DNA of 64,000 bases, taken from positions 1 through 64,000 of the forward strand of contig CAYRGG010000009.1 in assembly GCA_964423745.1 (NCBI GenBank), in the 5' to 3' direction. This document shows, in pieces, positions 54,153 through 63,303 of this stretch. Made by a program: the position numbers and the translations under genes. Numbering within the stretch: position 1 is the first letter of the stretch; the number at the start of each line of letters is the position of its first letter. The stretch comes from CAYRGG01 sp964423745. Its GTDB lineage: Bacteria; Pseudomonadota; Gammaproteobacteria; Competibacterales; Competibacteraceae. The notes under the pieces are model-generated. The model saw only the letters and a list, made by a program, of their open reading frames with translations. It ran no database searches and was not told the DNA's origin.

Positions 54153-54548
54153 ATGGAAAAATCCTCGCCCCTACTGTTTCAATCTGGTTTTGAAACACCT
54201 ACAAAATTTGCTTCCGCCACATCTACTCAAGCACAATCAGATGCTTTGCCCGTTTTGCCTGCTTCCCCACCCTCTGTTCCCGAAGCGCCGGAAGGTTTTT
54301 TAGATCAACTGCTAGCCTTTATTTATACGTTAGCCCATTGGGCCGGTGAATTGCTTGTTGCTTTACTAGATACCATTTTGCCTTTACAGACGCCAGGTAG
54401 CTTAGTAAATCCCATCGGTTTTCTGGCGATACTCACTGTTTTTTTGCTTATTGCTGAAGTTGCAAAAAAAGTAACTTGGCTAATAGTGGTGGTGGGTTGG
54501 GTGTTGATTGTCATTCGTATCGCTTTAGAAGCGATGCAAACGATTTAA
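54153..54548 (+). CDS. Hypothetical membrane protein (131 residues)
   Basis: Not recognised. From ATG 54153 it has a low-complexity N-terminal half rich in Pro, Ser and Ala (LPASPPSVPEAPEGF). Membrane segments follow around residues 49-70 (QLLAFIYTLAHWAGELLVAL) and, after a break, 88-125 (GFLAILTVFLLIAEVAKK, WLIVVVGWVLIVIRIAL). No strong ribosome site is visible; a TTG nine bases upstream is an alternative. It follows lpxC by about 50 bp on the same strand and may be read through from it. Confidence 0.6.
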   Translation: MEKSSPLLFQSGFETPTKFASATSTQAQSDALPVLPASPPSVPEAPEGFLDQLLAFIYTLAHWAGELLVALLDTILPLQTPGSLVNPIGFLAILTVFLLIAEVAKKVTWLIVVVGWVLIVIRIALEAMQTI

Positions 54549-54716
54549 TCAATGCTGTGCTAAAAAAAGCAAACAAAGTTTATTCATAGAAAACATAGTT
54601 GCTTAGAGCTTGCGTAAGTTCTGTTTAGATGAAGTACGCTTTATTTTGTTATTTTTTGGCATTTTTATTGCTTAGGCTTAGATGGGTGTTCAAGGAAATC
54701 CTCAGCGGAGACTATC

Positions 54717-54929
54717 ATGCGTCTTACTTTTTCTAAACTTACAGCTGGCGACAAATTTACTTGGCTTAGCCAAAAAATGACTAAAATCGACTCCCATTGG
54801 GCCAAATCAGGTTCACGGCAGGAATATTTATTTTCAGGCCATGAACTAGTGGAAATTCCTGATGCCGTTGACGAATGTTGGGAAGAACTTTTTCTGCAAT
54901 ATTATCAGCCCTTGGGAATAAAACCGTAA
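54717..54929 (+). CDS. Small hypothetical protein (70 residues)
   Basis: Not recognised. ATG 54717 is preceded by CGGAG at good spacing. The product is MRLTFSKLTAGDKFTWLSQK followed by TKIDSHWAKSGSRQEYLFSG and an acidic tail (DAVDECWEELFLQYYQP). No signal peptide or membrane helix. The beginning (fSKL..GdkF) resembles short proteins of SH3-like fold in other bacteria, which is only an impression. It is convergent with the Nudix gene 13 bp away. Confidence 0.6.
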   Translation: MRLTFSKLTAGDKFTWLSQKMTKIDSHWAKSGSRQEYLFSGHELVEIPDAVDECWEELFLQYYQPLGIKP

Positions 54930-54942
54930 GCATTGTGTATGC

Positions 54943-55362
54943 TTAAGCCGAATTTCGTTCACGGGCATAAGCTTGAATGATTTCATTATGCTTAAAGGCA
55001 AGCTCATAAGACGGGATTTTGCTCAACTCGAGCCAGCGAATAGTTGCCACTTCTTCAGGTTGAGGTGTCAAAGTACCCGATGCCGAGCCAGTAAAGATGA
55101 TAACCACGGCATGCCAGTTTAATGCTTTAATAATCTCATCGAAGTAGTGAAAAAACTTAGGAGAAAAATCTAAACCTATTTCTTCTTTGACTTCCCTTGT
55201 CACGGCATCCCTAGCCGTTTCAAAACCATCAATATGGCCCCCCGGTAAACAAAACTGACCCGCAAAAGGCTCAATATTTCGCTCAGTTAACAGGATTTCT
55301 TCATGGTCTTGAACTTGGCGGGTTATAATGGCGCCGACGGTCGCTTTGACATGAATTGCCAT
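54943..55362 (-). CDS. Nudix hydrolase
   Basis: A 139-residue protein with a complete Nudix box, GHIDGFETARDAVTREVKEE then IG (pattern GX5EX7REVXEEXG), at about residues 42-64. It should cleave a nucleoside diphosphate linked to another group; the substrate is unknown. GGGAG lies 8 bases before the ATG. It is convergent with a small hypothetical and 62 bp from the FFLEELY gene end. Confidence 0.9.
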   Translation of the reverse strand: MAIHVKATVGAIITRQVQDHEEILLTERNIEPFAGQFCLPGGHIDGFETARDAVTREVKEEIGLDFSPKFFHYFDEIIKALNWHAVVIIFTGSASGTLTPQPEEVATIRWLELSKIPSYELAFKHNEIIQAYARERNSA

Positions 55363-55424
55363 CTAGGTTTCTCCCAAGAAAATTATAATAACGCTACCAT
55401 GGTTAGATGTTAACCTCGCTGCAG

Positions 55425-56150
55425 TTAATCCGGTTGATCTAAGGCAAAAGGGTGAGGATGACTGGCATGGATACGATCCAGAATACGTTGTTCTCGAGTT
55501 ACTATAGTATGCAAAAACTCGCTTGCATCCCCCATGTGGCGAAATGCTTTATAGCCGTTATCGATAAAACTGTGCAATTCTCCAAAACCGGCTAAGTGGG
55601 TCGGTCCTTTGGAGAGTCGTATAACGGTATAAATAAAAGGAGTAGCAACAGCAGCATTGAGTTTTCTACCAAGCAGTTGAATCAATTCAATCTGATGAAG
55701 GCGTCGATCATAGGTATTACAAAGACGATAGGCTTCTGCATAGTGTTCTTCAGTCAGGTTTTCTCGCACCCCCAGTTCTTCAACCAACATTCGAGCCAGT
55801 TCCGCATCCAATTCATGGGACAAGGCATTTAACTCTACAGCCATGGCAAGGGGTTCTAAGAGTTTAGGTGGCATAGTTCTTACCATGATAGGATAGGCGC
55901 GTTCGAGATCTTGGTCGCGTTTGTTAAAGTCTTGTTCTCCGTACAATTCTGTCAGAAAAAACTCAGTGGCGGGTTTATAGCGAGGACTTGCCAGCAAGTC
56001 CTCGTAAGTTTTTTCCAAACGCTGAGACTGCCAGTGCCTGAGCATGCGTTGCTCAGGTGTTAGGCCAGTTAGGTTTTGCTCGTCTCGCAGTTTTTTGAGA
56101 CGATTTAGTTGGTACAGTAGCAGCGCTGCGCCTTGGTTTTTACTTTCCAT
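55425..56150 (-). CDS. FFLEELY-motif-type protein
   Basis: A 241-residue, largely helical, cytoplasmic protein. It contains ATEFFLTELYGEQDFNKRDQ, a variant of the FFxxELYG segment that names the FFLEELY protein family of Gammaproteobacteria. Other traits are RLEKTYEDLLASPRY at the start of this region and a His-rich end. The function is unknown. It sits upstream of the Nudix gene and downstream of fadD on the same strand, so the three may be co-transcribed; a link to fatty-acid metabolism is only suggested by position. Confidence 0.78.
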   Translation of the reverse strand: MESKNQGAALLLYQLNRLKKLRDEQNLTGLTPEQRMLRHWQSQRLEKTYEDLLASPRYKPATEFFLTELYGEQDFNKRDQDLERAYPIMVRTMPPKLLEPLAMAVELNALSHELDAELARMLVEELGVRENLTEEHYAEAYRLCNTYDRRLHQIELIQLLGRKLNAAVATPFIYTVIRLSKGPTHLAGFGELHSFIDNGYKAFRHMGDASEFLHTIVTREQRILDRIHASHPHPFALDQPD

Positions 56151-56240
56151 ATATAAGGAAGTCTATAAATGGCTTGCTTAGTTGCATTAACGGATCAGCT
56201 TTTTCGCCAGATCCGTCTACGGCCCATGTGATACTTTATG

Positions 56241-57929
56241 TCAACGTAGCTCCCGGCGAAGAATCTTACCCACATTGGATTTTGGTAATTCCTCACGGAA
56301 TTCCACATGCCTTGGTATTTTGTAGCCCGTCAACTGCTTTTTGCAGTGTTCGCGAATCTCTTCGGGGGTTATTTCGTGGCCAGGTTTAACGACAACAAAC
56401 ACCTTGACAGCTTCACCCGCTTTTTCATCGGGCACCCCAATACAAGCGACTTCCAGCACAGCATCCAAATGAGCGATCACATCTTCGATTTCATTGGGAA
56501 ATACATTAAAACCGGAAACCAAAATCATATCCTTTTTGCGGTCCACAATCCGCACAAAACCTTCTTCATCGATGGTGGCGATATCGCCGGTAAGTAGCCA
56601 GCCATCTTCGGTAATGGTTTTAGCCGTTTCGTCGGGCCGTTGCCAATAACCTCGCATGACTTGAGGACCCTTAGCGCACAATTCGCCGGCTTCACCAAAA
56701 CCAACCTCATTACCGTTTTCATCGCGAATGGATACATCCGTGGACGGCACAGGCAAACCAATACTGCTATTAAATGCCTCTAAATCAATGGGGTTTACGC
56801 AAATAACGGGTGAAGATTCCGTTAAACCATAACCCTCAAGGATACGCACACCGGTGGCTTTCTGCCATTTCTCAGCCACTGCCCGTTGTACGGCCATACC
56901 GCCACCCACAGCCAGTTTCAATGCAGAAAAATCGAGACTAGCAAAATCAGGATTGTTAACCATACCGTTGAACAGAGTATTTACGCCGCTAATGGCGGTG
57001 AATTTACCCAGTTTTTTAAGCTCTTTTATAAATCCAGGAATATCACGCGGATTTGTGATCAATACATTTAAACTGCCATATTGCACAAAAACTAAACAAT
57101 TAACCGTCAGGCAAAAAATATGGTAGAGGGGCAGGGCGGTAATGATGATTTCCTTGCCTTCTTCCAGAACCGGATCTACATAAGCCTTAACCTGGAGCAT
57201 ATTGGCAATCATATTACCGTGGGACAACATGGCGCCCTTGGCAACGCCTGTCGTGCCACCCGTATATTGTAGGAAGGCCAAACTCTCTTTGTTGAGGGTA
57301 GGGGGATCAAGGGTCAGTTTATGCCCCTCATTTAAAGCGTTTTTAAAGGTTGCAGCGCCAGGAAGGCTATAATCAGGCACCATTTTCTTAACGTATTTGA
57401 CCGCCAAGTTAATCAATGCCGATTTGGGAAATGGCAGCATATCGGCGAGTTCTGTCACAATCGCCTTTTCAACAATGGTTTTATCAATAACCTCTGCTAA
57501 TACATGGGCAAAATTAGCCACAATAACGATTGCCCGGGCTCCTGAATCATTAAGTTGATGCTCTAGTTCCCGCGGTGTATAGAGAGGATTTACGTTAACA
57601 ACGGTTAATCCGGCGCGAAGAATGCCAAACAAAGCAACAGGGTACTGTAAAAGGTTAGGCATCATGATGGCAACTCGGTCGCCGGTTTGCAGGCCGAGGC
57701 TTTTCTGAAGGTAAGCTGCAAAATCGCGGCTTTTGCTATCTAACTCGGCAAACGTCATGACGTAGCCTAAATTAGCAAACGCATTTTTGTCGCTAAATTT
57801 CTGGCAGCTTTGATCAAATATCTCAACCAGGGATGAGTACTCGTCTAAATTGACTTCGGCAGGAATACCTTCGGGATACCTTTTTAACCAAATTTTTTCC
57901 AAGGGATTTTCTCCTATAGCATTGGACAT
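56241..57929 (-). CDS. fadD: Long-chain-fatty-acid-CoA ligase
   Basis: A 562-residue adenylate-forming enzyme that activates fatty acids to acyl-CoA at the inner membrane. The start MSNAIGENPLEKIWLKRYPE is FadD-like. Motifs are YTGGTTGVAKGAMLSHGN (AMP-binding P-loop), GYGLTESSPV, GWLLTGDIATIDEEGFV and the catalytic Lys near the end in PKSNVGKILRREL. A 16-bp tandem repeat lies upstream of its start. Confidence 0.95.
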   Translation of the reverse strand: MSNAIGENPLEKIWLKRYPEGIPAEVNLDEYSSLVEIFDQSCQKFSDKNAFANLGYVMTFAELDSKSRDFAAYLQKSLGLQTGDRVAIMMPNLLQYPVALFGILRAGLTVVNVNPLYTPRELEHQLNDSGARAIVIVANFAHVLAEVIDKTIVEKAIVTELADMLPFPKSALINLAVKYVKKMVPDYSLPGAATFKNALNEGHKLTLDPPTLNKESLAFLQYTGGTTGVAKGAMLSHGNMIANMLQVKAYVDPVLEEGKEIIITALPLYHIFCLTVNCLVFVQYGSLNVLITNPRDIPGFIKELKKLGKFTAISGVNTLFNGMVNNPDFASLDFSALKLAVGGGMAVQRAVAEKWQKATGVRILEGYGLTESSPVICVNPIDLEAFNSSIGLPVPSTDVSIRDENGNEVGFGEAGELCAKGPQVMRGYWQRPDETAKTITEDGWLLTGDIATIDEEGFVRIVDRKKDMILVSGFNVFPNEIEDVIAHLDAVLEVACIGVPDEKAGEAVKVFVVVKPGHEITPEEIREHCKKQLTGYKIPRHVEFREELPKSNVGKILRRELR

Positions 57930-58004
57930 TAAAGAGGGAAAGCAACGAATTATGTTTATGGTAATAACTTAATAGCCTTAATCTTTTCCTTGTTATTTCA
58001 GGCA

Positions 58005-58042
58005 GCGGGAAAATAAAACTGCGGGAAAATAAAACTGCGGGA
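58005..58042. repeat. 16-bp tandem repeat upstream of fadD
   Basis: GCGGGAAAATAAAACT occurs twice in tandem, followed by a partial GCGGGA. It lies about 75 bp upstream of the fadD start in a 270-bp gene-free spacer. It could affect the fadD promoter or simply be slippage. Confidence 0.8.
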
Positions 58043-58198
58043 TTTTTACCATGCTCCCCCAGACTAGGTCAAATAACCTCAATGGGTGATTTTTTATTTT
58101 ATCAAGTCCTTAGCATAAACACTGTTTTTTCTGATTACGAAGAAAACAGTTAGAATTTTACTAGTAAGGCTTTGTCCTCAGCATTTTATAGTAACTTT

Positions 58199-58822
58199 TT
58201 ACTGCATAGACACAATACGTCGAAATGTTAGATTAATACGCGGACCAATTGCTTTGCGGGTTTTGGGAAGGCTGTGTCGCCAACAGTGTTGGGTGTCGCC
58301 TTTCATAAGAAGCGTGCTGCCTGATTCTAAATCCAAGGAAATACGCATGACACGTTTTTTATGCTGAAAGTTAAACCGGCGTACAGCACCTAGGCTTACC
58401 GATGCAATCACTGGATTTTTACCAAGTTCTGGTTCGGCATCGCTGTGCCATCCCATGCTATCTTGACCATCTCGATACAGGTTCATAAGAACGCTATTAA
58501 AACTCACATTTGCTAGATCGTCCAAGCGCTGTTTAATATTCAAAAGAGTCGTATTCCAAGGAAGCGGTTCTAAACGCAGGCCAGAGTAGCTGTAGATGGC
58601 CCCTTTATCCCCATACCAGGCGCTAAGGCGGGGCGCAGCAATAGGTCGTCCATAGAGGGTAAGGACGTGTTGCTGCCAGGGGGTAGTAGTGAGCAAAGTT
58701 TGGAATAACGAGTTGTGGTCCGGGAAAGTTGATGGGTATAACAAAACATTGCCATCTGGCATTGCTAGATGTTGAACAGGAGAAGATTCACACGCTGCAG
58801 ACTGTAAGTGTTTTTCAGTCAT
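58199..58822 (-). CDS. alkB: AlkB-like Fe(II)/2-oxoglutarate DNA repair dioxygenase
   Basis: A 207-residue member of the AlkB/AlkBH2-3 group. The metal triad is in MGWHSDAEPELG (His and Asp) and TQHCWRHSLPKT (His); the 2-oxoglutarate-binding Arg is in PRINLTFR. Substrate-loop features YSGLRLEPLPWN are typical of the eukaryotic-ABH2-like branch also common in Gammaproteobacteria. It demethylates alkylated bases. It is divergent from a lipoprotein gene. Confidence 0.88.
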   Translation of the reverse strand: MTEKHLQSAACESSPVQHLAMPDGNVLLYPSTFPDHNSLFQTLLTTTPWQQHVLTLYGRPIAAPRLSAWYGDKGAIYSYSGLRLEPLPWNTTLLNIKQRLDDLANVSFNSVLMNLYRDGQDSMGWHSDAEPELGKNPVIASVSLGAVRRFNFQHKKRVMRISLDLESGSTLLMKGDTQHCWRHSLPKTRKAIGPRINLTFRRIVSMQ

Positions 58823-58881
58823 GGATGTATTAGTTTGTATAATGACTAAGGAGCTTCACGCTTAACATATAAGGATCACAG

Positions 58882-59283
58882 ATGCTCAAAAAACCACATA
58901 TTTTCCTATTACTGTTGCTAGTCATTATAATCTCTACAACTGCAGGGTGCTTTGCCACCATGGGTAAAAAGCAAAAGCTAGATGATACTTTGCGAACCTA
59001 TGAAGGCGCTATTCGTTGGAATGAATTCGAGATGGCCAACAGTTTTGGCGCTAATCAAAAAACCTCACCAGATTTGTCGAAGTTGCAAAATATCCGCGTC
59101 ACCGCGTACCAAGTCAAAAATAGTATCGCCTCGGAGGACGAGCTTAAAGCCAGGCAGACCGTGGTGGTTCAATACTATGATGCAAGCACCATGAGGCAGG
59201 AAACTGCTGTTCATAATCAGCAGTGGCGCTACGATGAAGAGCAAAAACGTTGGTTAGTAGAACCTAGTTTACCGGACTTCTGA
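58882..59283 (+). CDS. Putative lipoprotein of unknown function
   Basis: A 133-residue protein preceded by AAGGA. The signal peptide ends in lipobox TTAGC (Cys at residue 23), so it should be lipidated. The mature part (LDDTLRTYEGAIRWNEFEMA, YEEQ...LVEPSLPDF) looks like small secreted proteins with a single alpha+beta domain, often annotated only as hypothetical. Divergent from the AlkB gene. Confidence 0.75.
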   Translation: MLKKPHIFLLLLLVIIISTTAGCFATMGKKQKLDDTLRTYEGAIRWNEFEMANSFGANQKTSPDLSKLQNIRVTAYQVKNSIASEDELKARQTVVVQYYDASTMRQETAVHNQQWRYDEEQKRWLVEPSLPDF

Positions 59284-59892
59284 AAAGCTTGATGGAGACT
59301 TCATAAACGGTATGGTTTATGCTCTGGGTTAGAGCGCCCGGGTTTTAACTGTATTCAAAATATCGAGCTCTTTGTTATCTATTTCAACGAAGGTGCTCCA
59401 CCGATTCGCACCTCGCTTTAACAGCAGTTTCGCACAGGGTTTGCAGAAAAGACGGTTTGCCTGTCATCCTTTAATAAAATTTAAAGTTGTTCGGGTTACC
59501 TATTGCTCATGCTTCAGGAGTGGTGCCAAGAACCATCCTTTGCAAGCATCATTTTGGTTGCCTCCTCTGTCAGAAATCCTCGTTCAGATTACCGATAATA
59601 CTTTCCGAAAAAATAGAGGTGTATCAACACATATTTCCCACAAGAGTCTGTGAATTTTTTACAAAGATTTTGTGACAAATTGCTTTGATCGGGAAAGGTG
59701 GATTGTGTGTTAATGGTCCCTAGAGGTTTTATTCACCTCAAGGTTGTCAAAGGTGGTATTGGTCAGAGTAGGTTCAGTCACTTTTTTGTAGAGATTCTGC
59801 CTCTAGGATTACCCTTTGTAAACTGAATTATCAAGCTCGTTTGACCGGATACTTTGTTTTTGAATTTGAACACTGCTGAATGGGATTTTGTG
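59284..59892. other. Gene-free stretch before the 849-residue gene
   Basis: About 600 bases with only short frames of poor coding character (for example 59372-59653). One short hairpin, CATAAAC / GTTTATG, lies near 59302-59321 after the lipoprotein gene. No promoter for the downstream gene could be placed with confidence. Confidence 0.5.
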
Positions 59893-62442
59893 ATGGATGA
59901 AAAACAGGATCAGCTCAATATAGGTATGTCCTTCGAACGAATCGCTGTGGACTACGAGCGAGAGAACGACGACGCCTTAGAGCTCAAAATATTAAATGAG
60001 GAGTTTATTCCCGAGGAATTATCGCCTCCGATTGTGCGTGCTCCTCTTTTTGAATGTATGGAAGTCGTTCGGATCGAAGGGCTCTTAGAAGGATCGAAAG
60101 CAGAAGTTTTTTCTGGGTCGGAGATGATCGGAGATGCTGTGAGTCATGATGGCGCGGCAGCGGTCGAGACACGACCTCTAAAAGAAAATGAGAATATTAC
60201 GGCAATCCAAACCTTCGATACACAACAAAGCCCACCTTCTTTCCCTGCAATTCGTGTTTTGCCGCATCCTGAGACTTTACCAACACCAATAGTGCATGAG
60301 CCTGTTTTTGAGTGCTCAAGGTTCATTGTTATCAAGAGGGCTTTTGTTGGGGCTCGCGCTCAAGTATCGGTAAATGGCCAGCAAGTGAGTACTACTTTAA
60401 TTCAAAACGAAACTCAAGGTATTTTCCTACCAAAGCGATTGTCACGCGGTGATGTTGTCGAGGTTACTATCACCCTTTGCGAAAACGCTGATAAAGATAT
60501 CATTAAGATCGATGCAGAAAACCCAGCAAGAGCTGTTCGGGCGCCAAATCCTATGCCGCCCCCCACTATCGATCCGAAATCAATCACTATTGGCAATAAA
60601 CGGATTATTGTATCCGATCTGGTTATAGGTGCCGATCAGACACTTCTTGAAAAACAATCCAGCACAAAAGGCATATATCATTCCTGGGCCCGGAGGGCTT
60701 GGTTTCTGCTTAACAGAGCGATAGAAGACGACGATAGCTACGGTGCTCAGCAGTCTTTGTGTGTGGATAGTATTTTTAGCACAGACATTCCGGCGAGTAG
60801 TTCGAATCCTGACCAGAATAGGTTGCCCGTGCCCCTGCTAGGTAGGCCGATCTGTCCCGGTGATACAATTGCGCGGGTGAGGGGAGTACGTCCGGGCGCT
60901 GTAGTTTGCGTATTTGTCAATGGTGTTTTGTCAGGGGTTGCAACAGCTCATAGCCCAAATATTCTTGTCCGTCTCGCTAATTCTTTTTTACCCAATGCAG
61001 GCGATAAGGTAACAGCGCTACAGTATGTGTGGAACATCGTCAGTCCCCACTCCGCGGCTGTTGTGGCGGACTTCATTAAAGACGTCGATATCGATGTGGA
61101 AGGAACCGGACCCCATCTGGATAATGAAGGACAAATTGTTGAAGGTCTCTTTGACGAGCAGACAACTACGCTTCGAATCCGGGTAAAGACCTGCTGCGAC
61201 AATAAAGAGGCAGAAGATGCTCAGGCATTGATCATTAGCGAGACTGGCGAAGAATTCGGTCCAGTCACGTTATCCAGGTACGGATCCGGTCTTTACGAAG
61301 GCGTTCTTTTTTCCGAGGAAGTTGATGGGCTTCCTGCCGGCAGATACGTAGTTGTGGTCAGAGGGTTATGTTGTGGCAAGGTAGGTGAGCACGAATTTGA
61401 GGTTCTTCTTAGCAGAATCGATTTAAACGACCGCACGCCGCCCTCTCTCTCAGTTCGAGCGACATCTCAATCTGGCTCGATGGTAATGTCAACAGCCGGA
61501 GGATCGGCACCATCCAACCTCGACATTTATCTTTTCGAATACATTGATCTCGATGTGGAAGCGCAGGACTTCCAAGGGTTGAAGCATGTCGCCACATCGA
61601 CTGTGATTGGACGAATAGACCGAACGCGCGGACCAAGCACCTTTTCTGCCTCCGGTGCTCCACCCATTCCAATTCGCAAACAGTTGCAAATCCGTGTGGA
61701 CTACAAAAAGCTCGGTCAAGATTTCATTACTGTAAGTGCATCAAATTTTGGTCGCTTCTCAACGCCGGTCAACACACCGCAGTTAACGGTAAATATACTT
61801 CAAAGAGAACCGCACCTCGATGCCCTGTCCTCAAGGCGCGTAACAGTATTCGACAAGATCGATTTTAGCGGTCGCCATTTCTTAGTGCCGGGTGAGGGTA
61901 CGGTTATTCACTTTAAAAAAATGGGAATGATGATTCTTGAAGAGATTGTCGATCCCTCCATTTTGCAAACGACTACGATTAAGGGTCTTGATATTCCCGA
62001 TTCCTTGCAGCCGGGGAGGTATGATGTATGCGTACTTGTTGGCCAGGCAAAACTTATGAGCAACTCGATGAGCATCGAGGTCATCAAAGCGAAAGAACCT
62101 GAAACGCCTCCAAAGATTACAAATGTGGCTGTTACTCTGCAACGAAGTACCATCTGGGATGGGCAAATGAAAAAAATCGTTTGGACAAAGTCTGTAACCC
62201 GTCTAGATTTTGGTACTGGATTTAATAGTTTTTACATTCTTGAAACAACAAATGTTAATGATGGTGTTGTCGAGTTGGCAAACTCGGAGAAGTCATATTT
62301 TTTCTCAAAGAACGAAGTTTCTAATGCTTTCAAAGACCAAACATTAGTTGATTTTTGGGCAGCGCAGCCAATTGGGAATTTTAACCTTGCCCAAAAGAGC
62401 ACGTTAGTATTCAAGTTTAAAGTAACCGATCAGAAACCTTAA
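59893..62442 (+). CDS. Large protein with Ig-like repeat units, function unknown
   Basis: Not recognised as a named family. From ATG 59893 (849 residues; a TTG 39 bases upstream is also in frame) it has no signal peptide, membrane helix or catalytic motif. Three similar modules appear early: PIVRAPLFECMEVVRIEGLL, PIVHEPVFECSRFIVIKRAF and PLLGRPICPGDTIARVRGVR, each followed by a GA..x V.V NG segment and a GD(V/K)V(E/T)-type strand, as in bacterial Ig/adhesion-like repeats. Later come a CCDNKE / GLCCGKVGEHEF cysteine-containing domain and further beta-rich stretches. Codon and base use differ somewhat from the core genes. It may be a surface or secreted structural protein exported by another route. 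Confidence 0.6.
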   Translation: MDEKQDQLNIGMSFERIAVDYERENDDALELKILNEEFIPEELSPPIVRAPLFECMEVVRIEGLLEGSKAEVFSGSEMIGDAVSHDGAAAVETRPLKENENITAIQTFDTQQSPPSFPAIRVLPHPETLPTPIVHEPVFECSRFIVIKRAFVGARAQVSVNGQQVSTTLIQNETQGIFLPKRLSRGDVVEVTITLCENADKDIIKIDAENPARAVRAPNPMPPPTIDPKSITIGNKRIIVSDLVIGADQTLLEKQSSTKGIYHSWARRAWFLLNRAIEDDDSYGAQQSLCVDSIFSTDIPASSSNPDQNRLPVPLLGRPICPGDTIARVRGVRPGAVVCVFVNGVLSGVATAHSPNILVRLANSFLPNAGDKVTALQYVWNIVSPHSAAVVADFIKDVDIDVEGTGPHLDNEGQIVEGLFDEQTTTLRIRVKTCCDNKEAEDAQALIISETGEEFGPVTLSRYGSGLYEGVLFSEEVDGLPAGRYVVVVRGLCCGKVGEHEFEVLLSRIDLNDRTPPSLSVRATSQSGSMVMSTAGGSAPSNLDIYLFEYIDLDVEAQDFQGLKHVATSTVIGRIDRTRGPSTFSASGAPPIPIRKQLQIRVDYKKLGQDFITVSASNFGRFSTPVNTPQLTVNILQREPHLDALSSRRVTVFDKIDFSGRHFLVPGEGTVIHFKKMGMMILEEIVDPSILQTTTIKGLDIPDSLQPGRYDVCVLVGQAKLMSNSMSIEVIKAKEPETPPKITNVAVTLQRSTIWDGQMKKIVWTKSVTRLDFGTGFNSFYILETTNVNDGVVELANSEKSYFFSKNEVSNAFKDQTLVDFWAAQPIGNFNLAQKSTLVFKFKVTDQKP

Positions 62443-62496
62443 ATACTGATCTTGTGTTTTACAGATGATTAGATTTATCTAACTGTCTCCAGCTTG

Positions 62497-62522
62497 GCGC
62501 GTCGCTTTCCACAGCGTCGCGC
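62497..62522. terminator. GC-rich hairpin after the large gene
   Basis: GCGCGTCGCT and AGCGTCGCGC form a 10-bp stem with one mismatch and a TTCCAC loop, 55 bp after the 849-residue gene. No T-run follows, so it may be a structured 3' end rather than a strict terminator. Confidence 0.4.
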
Positions 62523-62583
62523 TATAGATGATTGATTCGTTATTTAAGGTATGCTGTTTCAGCAAATAAAGAAGATTGCATAC

Positions 62584-62621
62584 TATAATGCGCATTTATA
62601 ACAATACGCATCTATAGCAAT
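62584..62621 (+). promoter_or_regulatory. Toxin-antitoxin promoter with direct-repeat operator
   Basis: TATAAT at 62584-62589 is followed at once by two 15-bp direct repeats, CGCATTTATAACAAT (62591) and CGCATCTATAGCAAT (62607), 13 of 15 identical at 16-bp spacing. The repeats would overlap the transcript start, as in autoregulated toxin-antitoxin operons. No good -35 hexamer was found. Confidence 0.6.
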
Positions 62622-62645
62622 CAATAAAATCAAAAGAATTGCATT

Positions 62646-62990
62646 GTGCCTCAAGCTGCCCAACCCAAACAGGTTATTGTTTTTGCTGACCGAAATGGCT
62701 ATGAGCCGTTTACGGCATGGCTTGAAGCCCTACGAGATCTGAAAGGAAAGCAACGGATACAGGCGAGACTAAGACGGCTTGAGCAGGGGTTATATGGTGA
62801 CTGCGAGTCGATTGGTGACGGTGTTTCAGAGCTGAGAATGTTCTTCGGCCCGGGCTACCGCGTTTATTTTGGTGAGCACGCCAATTGTATTGTAGTCTTA
62901 TTATGTGGTGGCGATAAAAGCACTCAAAACAAGGATATCAAACAGGCCAAAACCTATTGGAAGGAGTATCAGACTCATGACAAAATCTGA
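62646..62990 (+). CDS. HigB/RelE-family toxin (addiction module killer protein)
   Basis: A 114-residue type II toxin of the phage-Gp49/HigB-like RelE superfamily. Typical segments are FTAWLEALRDLKGKQRIQAR, LRRLEQGLYGDC, GVSELRMFFGPGYRVYF and LLCGGDKSTQNKDIKQAK. It is expected to be a ribosome-dependent mRNA cutter. The start is GTG 62646. The toxin gene comes first and overlaps the antitoxin by 14 bp, the order usual for this subfamily. Confidence 0.88.
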   Translation: MPQAAQPKQVIVFADRNGYEPFTAWLEALRDLKGKQRIQARLRRLEQGLYGDCESIGDGVSELRMFFGPGYRVYFGEHANCIVVLLCGGDKSTQNKDIKQAKTYWKEYQTHDKI

Positions 62991-63303
62991 ATACAGAAGC
63001 TTTAATCAGGTTGAGGAGGAATATTACCGGAATCATCCGAATGAAATTGATAGTTACCTGACAACCTGTTTTGAAGAATACGCCGAGGACGGTTGTATAC
63101 CAGCCTTACTTGCCTCCTTGCGCATGATTGCCCGCATCAAGGGCTTGTCGGCGACCGCCGGCGTGGCAGGTCTTTCTCGCAAAGAGATGCAAAAAGCTTT
63201 ATCGGAACAGGTTAACCCCGGATTTGAAAGCATCAGCGCGATCATACAGGCCATGGGTTACCGCTTAGTACCTGAGAAGCGGGAAGTTCCGCATGTCGAA
63301 TGA
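62977..63303 (+). CDS. HigA-like antitoxin (addiction module antidote protein)
   Basis: A 108-residue antitoxin from ATG 62977, which has AAGGAG upstream; the frame extends 24 codons further left inside the toxin gene but without family similarity. It has an Asp/Glu-rich N-terminal part (YLTTCFEEYAEDGCIPALLA) and a helix-turn-helix segment (GLSATAGVAGLSRKEMQKAL) that should bind the direct repeats in the promoter. It neutralises the toxin and represses the operon. Confidence 0.85.
   Translation: MTKSEYRSFNQVEEEYYRNHPNEIDSYLTTCFEEYAEDGCIPALLASLRMIARIKGLSATAGVAGLSRKEMQKALSEQVNPGFESISAIIQAMGYRLVPEKREVPHVE

Noticed and set aside
58118..58160. Hairpin ACTGTTTT/AAAACAGT downstream of the AlkB gene as a terminator
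   Set aside because: No T-run follows on the minus strand and the stem is AT-rich, so support is too weak.
59372..59653. 93-codon frame in the spacer before the large gene
   Set aside because: No ribosome site and non-coding-like composition; probably chance.
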